Position numbers and translations under genes: made by a program. Of a DNA stretch of 19,623 nucleotides, positions 14,916 to 19,623 are shown piece by piece (within the stretch, counting starts at the first letter, position 1; the number at the start of each line of letters is the position of its first letter). Below the pieces are notes generated by a model that saw only the letters and a list, made by a program, of their open reading frames with translations, ran no database searches and was not told the DNA's origin. This DNA comes from Melioribacteraceae bacterium (GTDB lineage: Bacteria > Bacteroidota > Ignavibacteria > Ignavibacteriales > Melioribacteraceae). Where the stretch lies: contig WFQV01000454.1 in assembly GCA_015486905.1 (NCBI GenBank), positions 1 through 19,623 on the forward strand, written 5' to 3'.

Positions 14916-15198
14916 GGGGGTGTCTAAAAAGAAAGCATGTCATTTCGAACTCCGATTTATCGGGGTGATGAGAAATCTTTGAAAACATTGCGAACCATGC
15001 CTGCTCTGCCTACCGGTAGGAAGGGCAGGCAGGTTCAAAAGATTTCTCAGTCGCTTCGCTCCTTCGAAATGACGATTTCAGACTTTTGGGACAACCCCTT
15101 ACCAAGATGTTTGTTTTCTCATCAACCACTAAAGAGTTCCAACCTTAACCTCAATCTCAACCTCAAACTCTAAACCAAAAATAACAGACAATCATCCA
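14916..15198. repeat. Dispersed intergenic palindromic repeat, copy 1
   Basis: This ~283-bp element is shared with the copy at 18409-18704. The core (14916-15098) has imperfect terminal inverted repeats (GGGGGTGTCTAAAAA against CTTTTGGGACAACCCC). Nested inside are GTCATTTCGA (14939) / TCGAAATGAC (15064) and GAGAAATCTT (14970) / AAGATTTCTC (15039), with a central palindrome around ACCGGT. It is followed by a common tail that includes four CCTTAA-like hexamers and ends at CAATCATCCA. It lies ~150 bp upstream of GWxTD paralog 1. It encodes no transposase, so it looks like a MITE-like or other non-autonomous intergenic repeat. Confidence 0.88.
15141..15176. repeat. Telomere-like hexamer tract, 4 units
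   Basis: Four consecutive 6-bp units of the form AACCTT/AACCTC/AATCTC run from 15141 to 15164, then a degenerate AAACTC TAAACC end. The same tract with seven units occurs in copy 2 of the repeat. Confidence 0.8.
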
Positions 15199-15396
15199 AA
15201 CCTCCATTCAACCAACTTGTCGCGACGTAGCTCGAGCCCAGCAAGAGTGAAGTCGGACCTGTTACGAGGAAGCCACGAACAATCCAATATTTTCAATTTA
15301 ATGAACATTAACTTGAACCCCTCGCATTTTGCGGGAGGGAGAGGACAAACTGTGTTAATTTGTTTGTTGCAAATTACAAATGACGATTGAAAAGCA
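15199..15396. other. Intergenic region between GWxTD paralogs 1 and 2
   Basis: No ORF or RNA gene is supported here. A hairpin with a 2-nt bulge (CCCTC-GCA / TGC-GG-GAGGG, 15319-15339) lies ~60 nt past the stop of the middle GWxTD gene. It could end its transcript, but the minus-strand tail after it (TTCAAGTTAATG) is only mildly T-rich. The GC-richer stretch at ~15218-15275 was not recognised. Confidence 0.4.
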
Positions 15397-16755
15397 TTAA
15401 TTCATTATTCTCGAGCGCCAGTTAACGTCGGAGACTTCACCCCGTTTGGTTGAATGAACCAAGCGATAATCATTAAAGCCGGTAAAATCAACGAACACAA
15501 AAATCACCCCGCCTTCAATATTTTCGTAATGCCAAATTTCGTAAGGGCGGGAATCTTTCTCATTCGGGAAGCGTTCAATCTCGGAAGGTTGCCCGTAGAT
15601 AATGTAAACCCTTCCGCGGTCGGTTTTCCAACCTTTTTTAAGAGACATATTACCGAACACTTTGTTTGCAAATTGTACGCGTTTAAAATATTCGATTTTA
15701 GTTTCGTTCTGTAGCGTTGAGGAATTAGCATCTCTCCGCTTCCAAAATTCGTAAAGAAATTTCCTCTTGCCGTCGGTGTTGGTAAGTTTATTCCATGAGT
15801 TAATTTCCGCTTTCGAAGCAATGTATTCCGATTCTTGAAATTCCGTTTCAATTTCTTCCGGACTTAACGACTCAAGCTCCGTTGCAAGTAAATCAGCTGC
15901 AGAAGTGTTGGAGAGCAAAGTGTCCTTAACCCCCGGATTGTAAACATAAAACTTTTTTGTGGATTGAACGCTCAAGTGTTTAACTGTATCTGAAACGGAA
16001 ATCACCAGCGAGTAAACTCCGCTCGGATAATTTTTAACATTTACCGCATCGATGTCAACGACCGCATTATTTTTGCGTCCGTAAAACCTGGTCTTCCGGT
16101 AGTGCAATCTGTTGAAGGAATCGAGTATGTAATGCTCAACTTTTAACGTGGCACATTTAGCATTAACATTTAGATTGTAAATTTCGTTGTAAAAATAGAA
16201 CACGGAGAAATTGCGTCCGTAAATCATACTCGGGTTAGGCACGACTTCCAAAGTGTTTTTGTAGAAGTTAGAATGTTTATCAACATTGTAATTTCTAATG
16301 CTGCTTGCCAACTCAATATCGCTAAGAGAAAATCTGTCAGGAGGTGGAATGCGAATTTTAAAATCAAAAAAAGCCGTATCGGAATTTACATTAGCAGACA
16401 AATCTTTTGCAACCAAAACACAATGATATTTACCAGGCGATAAATCGTATTTTAAAAGACCTATAAGATTTTGTGCCGGTACTTCGGCGGTGTAAGGGAA
16501 ATTAAAATCGTAAACTTTTCGAAGAGCAACCGAATCATTTTTAGTTTTTTTAATCAATATTTCCAATCGTCCGGCAACGAATTTTTTCCTGTCTTTTTCA
16601 AAAGGAAGCATTGTATTTTTGTAAAACGAGTAATAAAATTCCACCGTGCCAACTTTTTCATTCACGGGAAAGACGGCATAGTCCAAATCTGTTTTAAATT
16701 TTCTCTGTGCAAAAAGAGTAACGTAAGCGAGCAATATTATTAAAAAATTTCTGAT
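15397..16755 (-). CDS. Exported GWxTD-domain protein (paralog 2, divergent), probable ATC start
   Basis: With the ATC start the product has 452 residues and a clean signal peptide (RNFLIILLAYVTLFAQ). The N-terminal part is beta-rich and matches its neighbours in plan ('YYSFYKNTMLPFEKDRKKF', 'NFYKNTLEVVPNPSMIY', 'YNEIYNL'). The C-terminal GWxTD motif is in the canonical form G375-W-K-T-D, followed by 'RGRVYIIYGQPSEIERFP' and 'PYEIWHYENIEGGVIFVF'. It is clearly less similar to paralogs 1 and 3 than they are to each other. The only standard in-frame start is TTG at 16788, which lies upstream of the Shine-Dalgarno and adds an acidic, unsuitable N-region. GGGAGG at 16769-16764 instead points to ATC at 16755-16753. 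Function unknown; an upstream terminator makes it a separate transcription unit. Confidence 0.88.
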   Translation of the reverse strand: MRNFLIILLAYVTLFAQRKFKTDLDYAVFPVNEKVGTVEFYYSFYKNTMLPFEKDRKKFVAGRLEILIKKTKNDSVALRKVYDFNFPYTAEVPAQNLIGLLKYDLSPGKYHCVLVAKDLSANVNSDTAFFDFKIRIPPPDRFSLSDIELASSIRNYNVDKHSNFYKNTLEVVPNPSMIYGRNFSVFYFYNEIYNLNVNAKCATLKVEHYILDSFNRLHYRKTRFYGRKNNAVVDIDAVNVKNYPSGVYSLVISVSDTVKHLSVQSTKKFYVYNPGVKDTLLSNTSAADLLATELESLSPEEIETEFQESEYIASKAEINSWNKLTNTDGKRKFLYEFWKRRDANSSTLQNETKIEYFKRVQFANKVFGNMSLKKGWKTDRGRVYIIYGQPSEIERFPNEKDSRPYEIWHYENIEGGVIFVFVDFTGFNDYRLVHSTKRGEVSDVNWRSRIMN

Positions 16756-16769
16756 TGTTATTTCCTCCC
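16753..16769 (-). promoter_or_regulatory. Shine-Dalgarno GGGAGG pointing at an ATC codon
   Basis: GGGAGG at 16769-16764 on the minus strand is followed by eight bases and then ATC (16755-16753), in frame with the middle GWxTD gene and exactly at the start of its signal peptide. No ATG, GTG or TTG lies in the window where initiation would be expected; the ATA at 16761-16759 is too close. Confidence 0.6.
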
Positions 16770-16799
16770 TTAAAAAACGTCCGTTCAAACGACGTTTCG

Positions 16800-16832
16800 A
16801 AATAAATCAAAAGGCTGAGAAAACTCAGCCTT
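16800..16832 (-). terminator. Intrinsic terminator after GWxTD paralog 3
   Basis: A perfect 9-bp stem, AAGGCTGAG / CTCAGCCTT (16811-16819 and 16824-16832), with a 4-nt loop is followed on the minus strand by a T-rich tail (TTTGATTTATTT). It lies ~90 nt after the stop of the gene at 16923 and before the ribosome site of the middle GWxTD gene, so these two are separate transcripts. Confidence 0.8.
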
Positions 16833-16922
16833 CTTCCTTTGCTTAGTCACGAACAATATTTTTTACTTTTAAGAAAAATTTTGTGTTCAATATTCTCAAA
16901 AGCAACGTCATTAAATTTAATT

Positions 16923-18314
16923 TCATTCCCCTTCGGCATTTGAAATAATTCTTCTCTTCCAGTTGTAATCGTGGTACTCACCTTTTTTAGTTGAGTGTAA
17001 TAATTCGTAATCGCCGTAGCCCCCCAAATCTCCGAACACGAAAATCACTCCACCTTCTATTGAATTGTAGCGCCATATTTCGTAAGGCTTTCTGTTAGCT
17101 TCGCTGGGGTAGCGATCGATTTCATCGTATGGGCCGTAAATCAAATAGACTCGTCCCCTGTCGGTTTTGTAACCGATTTTGTTCAATGTGGAAAAATGCT
17201 CGTTAACGTATTTAATGCGTTTCAAATAATCTTTTTTGAATTCGTTCACCGGAGTTGAAAGATCGGGGTCTCTCCTCAGCCAAAAGTTGTACAGAAACTT
17301 TCTCTTGGCATCGAGAGTTTTTAAATGAGCATACATCTTTTTCTCATTTTTATTAGCGATGTATTTGCATTCGTCGAAAAGCAAATCGCAATCGTCTTCG
17401 CTCATCACGCCGTACTCGCTACTTAAATAAGGTTGTTTGCTTAACATTGCATTACCGCTGGTATCCAATTTTGTAGGATTGTAATAATAGAACTGCTGGG
17501 TTGCCGCACTACCGATTCCTTTAGAGGTATCGCTGAGCCCCACAATTAAAGTGTAAGCGCCTGTAGAAAATTTCTTTAAATTTATTACGCCCACTTCCAC
17601 AACGGAATTTCCCGCTCTTGAAATCGGTTTAACTTGCTGGTAAACAACTTTATTGTGTGAGTTCAAAACCCGCTTAATCATAACCAAATCACTTTTGTAA
17701 TGGTCTTCCAACAAATTGTAAAGTTCGGTGTAATAAAACAAAACCGGCATCTTGCTGGAATAAATTAACGAAGGATTAGGGACTACTTCGTAATTATTTT
17801 TGAAAAAAATCGACTTCTTATTGTTACTACTTCTGATATTGGAGCACATCTCAATATCGCTAACGGAAATAATATTATTGTGAAACGGATGAACCTTTAT
17901 TTTTTCCGAATAATCCTTTTGCCTTGTAGTATCGCCCAAATCCGTAGCGGTAATTGTTAAAATATACTTCCCTTTCGGCACATCAAATCCAATTGCGCCG
18001 ATAATATTCCTTAACTTTTGTGAAGAAATCATTTTCCGGAAAGGTGAAAGAATTTTAAATTTGTAATTCACAACATAATGTTGAAGCGAATCGAGAATTT
18101 GAATGTGCATTATTGCTCCAATCTTCTGTGAATTGTTTTGTGCAGTAAATTCAGTCAAGTCTTTTTGATGGAAGAGGTAGTAAATTTCCAAATAGGTATT
18201 AACCGAATCGAGTTTAAACCGTGCGTAATTAAATTCGAAAGTAAGTTTCCCTTTCCCTTGTGTAAACGTTGTAATTAATATTAAAAATAAAATTACTCTT
18301 TTTAACGATTTCAT
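16923..18314 (-). CDS. Exported GWxTD-domain protein (paralog 3)
   Basis: The product has 463 residues. The signal peptide is 'MKSLKRVILFLILITTFTQG'. The body is the same beta-rich domain plus C-terminal GWxTD domain as paralog 1. Long stretches are nearly the same: 'SSEYGV-SEDDCDLLFDE', 'LKR-KYVNEHF-TLNK-GYKTDRGRVYL' (motif at G381-Y-K-T-D) and 'NRKPYEIW-Y-SIEGGV-FVF'. The frame is open to GTG at 18320, but ATG at 18314 has GAGG five bases upstream and gives the better signal peptide, so it is preferred. The gene has its own terminator and repeat copy 2 upstream. Secreted or periplasmic location is likely; function is unknown. Confidence 0.93.
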   Translation of the reverse strand: MKSLKRVILFLILITTFTQGKGKLTFEFNYARFKLDSVNTYLEIYYLFHQKDLTEFTAQNNSQKIGAIMHIQILDSLQHYVVNYKFKILSPFRKMISSQKLRNIIGAIGFDVPKGKYILTITATDLGDTTRQKDYSEKIKVHPFHNNIISVSDIEMCSNIRSSNNKKSIFFKNNYEVVPNPSLIYSSKMPVLFYYTELYNLLEDHYKSDLVMIKRVLNSHNKVVYQQVKPISRAGNSVVEVGVINLKKFSTGAYTLIVGLSDTSKGIGSAATQQFYYYNPTKLDTSGNAMLSKQPYLSSEYGVMSEDDCDLLFDECKYIANKNEKKMYAHLKTLDAKRKFLYNFWLRRDPDLSTPVNEFKKDYLKRIKYVNEHFSTLNKIGYKTDRGRVYLIYGPYDEIDRYPSEANRKPYEIWRYNSIEGGVIFVFGDLGGYGDYELLHSTKKGEYHDYNWKRRIISNAEGE

Positions 18315-18408
18315 TACCACCTCAAAATATTAGAAATAAAACTTTAATTTTGCATTTCGCAAATTACTAAAAGAAATTTTACAAATGAAAAGTCTAATTC
18401 TCAAACCA

Positions 18409-18704
18409 TGGGGGTGTCTAAAAAATAAGCCTGTCATTTCGAACCCCGATTTATCGGGGTGAGAAATCTTTGGAAACATTGCGAAACCTGCCTGCAGGCA
18501 GGTTCAAAAGATTTCTCCCCGCCTATGGCTGGACAGGACCACCAAGGCGGGGTCGAAATGACATTTTCAGACCTTTTGGACAACCCCTTACCAAGATGTT
18601 TGTTTTTCATCAATCAGTAATGAGTTCCAACCTTAACCTCAACCTTAACCTCAATCTTAACCTTAACCTCAAACCCTAAACCAAAAATAACAGACAATCA
18701 TCCA
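18409..18704. repeat. Dispersed intergenic palindromic repeat, copy 2
   Basis: This ~296-bp sister of the element at 14916-15198 lies in the same orientation, ~95 bp upstream of GWxTD paralog 3. The core (18409-18587) has ends GGGGGTGTCTAAAAA / CTTTTGGACAACCCC, nested arms GTCATTTCGA (18433) / TCGAAATGAC (18553) and GAGAAATCTT (18461) / AAGATTTCTC (18508), a side hairpin CCCCGAT-TTA-TCGGGG, and a central CCTGCCTGCAGGCAGG palindrome. A further hairpin (CCCCGCC / GGCGGGG) is present here and absent in copy 1, whose equivalent position reads TCAGTCGCTTCGCTCC. Confidence 0.9.
18629..18681. repeat. Telomere-like hexamer tract, 7 units
   Basis: Seven contiguous 6-bp units (AACCTT and AACCTC alternating, one AATCTT) run from 18629 to 18670, then AAACCCTAAACC. 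It is an expanded version of the four-unit tract in copy 1, in the same position of the repeat tail. Confidence 0.85.
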
Positions 18705-18740
18705 TTTATCCAACCATCCAATCATCCAACAATCCAATCA
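18695..18740. repeat. Degenerate ATCCAA-type simple repeat
   Basis: A run of imperfect ATCCAA/CATCCAAT units follows copy 2 of the dispersed repeat. Copy 1 has only a short remnant. The remaining bases to 18809 are AT-rich with no gene; an AT-only hairpin (AAACATTATTGTTT, ~18792-18805) follows the hydrolase stop but is too weak to call a terminator. Confidence 0.5.
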
Positions 18741-18809
18741 ATTTACTCACCCCACATTCATCATAACATAATTAATATACGTCTCAAATCAAACATTATT
18801 GTTTAATTA

Positions 18810-19622
18810 TTAAATATTCTTCTTAACCACTTTAATTATCCAATCGCTTAACGCTTTCATTGCCTTCGGGGAAAAGGTTTCCTTTATCCGTGAATATTCT
18901 GTCGGCAAGCCCGTATCAGATGTTTGGAAAAAATGGTTCAAACCGGGGAGAATCATTGTTTTAACATTTTTATTACCACCTTTAATCAAAGCATTTTTAA
19001 TTACCATTAAATTTTTCTCCGGTTGTACTTGCAAATCCTTTTCTCCGTACAAAATCAGAGTCGGACATTTAATTTGCGAGAAGATCGTGTCCGGCAATAA
19101 TTTAACATAAAAACGGAACCAAGGGCTTAACAAGAATTTTAATTTTTTCTTAAATACATTATCCGAATATTTCCATTTCTCAGCATATTTTTTACTGAGA
19201 GATTTTTTAAACTTCTTAAAAATTGATTTCAATTTCTTCGCCGCCTCGGATGAATCCTTTGCCGCTGCAATTGCATTGTACATCTGCTTATCTATTTTAT
19301 AATCAATCATTATTTCTTTCTTGGGTACTTTCCTCAACGTTTGGATGTCTTTTGTTTGAGCGAGTAAAACATCCTTAGCACGCAAGCCGGGGGTTGCCAA
19401 CAAAGCAGTAAAAGAAATATTTTTAACTCTGCTCGCAACGAATGCCGCAGTCAGACCTCCTTCATTAAATCCTATTAAGCCAATTTTAGAAGTATCCACT
19501 GTGTTTAATCCCTTAAGATAGTGAATGCAAGAAATAATATCGCTTGCAAAATCATAGGTAGTGGCGGCAAAATAATTTCCGGTAGAACCGCCCATTCCTC
19601 TATCGTCAATTCTTAAAACTCC
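18810..19622 (-). CDS. Alpha/beta hydrolase, 5'-truncated by window edge, nucleophile Ser replaced by Asn
   Basis: The frame is open to the window end, so the N-terminus is missing. The first codons read 'GVLRIDDRGMGGSTG', the conserved D-D-R-G-x-G-x-S-x-G oxyanion-side segment of serine-hydrolase-type esterases/peptidases (dienelactone hydrolase-like), so ATG 19595 inside it is not the start. The nucleophile elbow should read G-x-S-x-G-G, but here it is 'LIGFNEGGL', with Asn (codon 19466-19464). The acid Asp ('YGEKDLQV', codon at 19037-19035) and the His ('GLNHFFQ', codon at 18935-18933) are in place. A Lys-rich lid-like insert lies between. It may be a pseudoenzyme or carry a base error (AAT versus AGT). 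Its upstream gene context is not visible. Confidence 0.85.
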   Translation of the reverse strand, partial: GVLRIDDRGMGGSTGNYFAATTYDFASDIISCIHYLKGLNTVDTSKIGLIGFNEGGLTAAFVASRVKNISFTALLATPGLRAKDVLLAQTKDIQTLRKVPKKEIMIDYKIDKQMYNAIAAAKDSSEAAKKLKSIFKKFKKSLSKKYAEKWKYSDNVFKKKLKFLLSPWFRFYVKLLPDTIFSQIKCPTLILYGEKDLQVQPEKNLMVIKNALIKGGNKNVKTMILPGLNHFFQTSDTGLPTEYSRIKETFSPKAMKALSDWIIKVVKKNI

Positions 19623-19623
19623 G

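Noticed and set aside
15218..15275. GC-richer stretch that might be a small RNA or tRNA remnant
   Set aside because: No cloverleaf, T-loop consensus or stable stem arrangement could be drawn by eye.
14937..18679. Short plus-strand ORFs within both repeat copies (ending in Asn-Leu repeats)
   Set aside because: They are generated by the palindromes and the hexamer tract and are not conserved as proteins between the two copies.
14916..18704. Possibility of a CRISPR array
   Set aside because: There are only two long copies 3.5 kb apart with palindromic internal structure, no regular spacers and no cas genes.

Overview
The window reads as chromosomal DNA from the Bacteroidota/Chlorobiota/Ignavibacteriota side of the bacterial tree, most likely an Ignavibacteria-type organism. 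The pointers are GWxTD-domain secreted proteins, a bactofilin plus M23 peptidase heading an F-type ATP synthase operon that lacks the beta and epsilon genes, an S16 protein with a long acidic tail, and a moderately AT-rich base composition. This placement is inferred from gene content, not from a search. Every supported gene lies on the minus strand, so transcription runs from high to low coordinates.

Layout in transcription order. (1) At the right edge is an alpha/beta hydrolase cut by the window end, whose nucleophile-elbow serine is replaced by asparagine. (2) About 18.4-18.7 kb holds a dispersed palindromic repeat followed by a telomere-like hexamer tract; a sister copy lies at 14.9-15.2 kb. 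(3) Three GWxTD-domain exported proteins follow. The outer two (16923-18314 and 13389-14765) are close paralogs, each just downstream of one repeat copy; the middle one (15397-16755) is divergent. (4) The last GWxTD gene is packed 1-3 nt from an LpxL/HtrB-like acyltransferase and a GT9 heptosyltransferase, forming a probable envelope-glycolipid operon. (5) After about 190 bp without a gene comes M23 peptidase - bactofilin - atpZ - atpI - atpB - atpE - atpF - atpH - atpA - atpG. (6) Then comes the conserved ffh - rpsP - khpA - rimM - trmD - rplS translation/secretion operon, closed by a clear intrinsic terminator. (7) Last is a divergent MqnA/MqnD-fold protein.

The core content is ordinary housekeeping. 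The unusual signals are two genes (the M23 peptidase and the middle GWxTD protein) whose only good Shine-Dalgarno sequence points at an AUU or AUC codon rather than AUG/GUG/UUG; the Ser-to-Asn change in the hydrolase; the paired repeats with exchanged internal palindromes and a 4- versus 7-unit hexamer tract; and the GWxTD triplet arranged around those repeats. No defence system, CRISPR array, tRNA, rRNA or transposase gene was seen.
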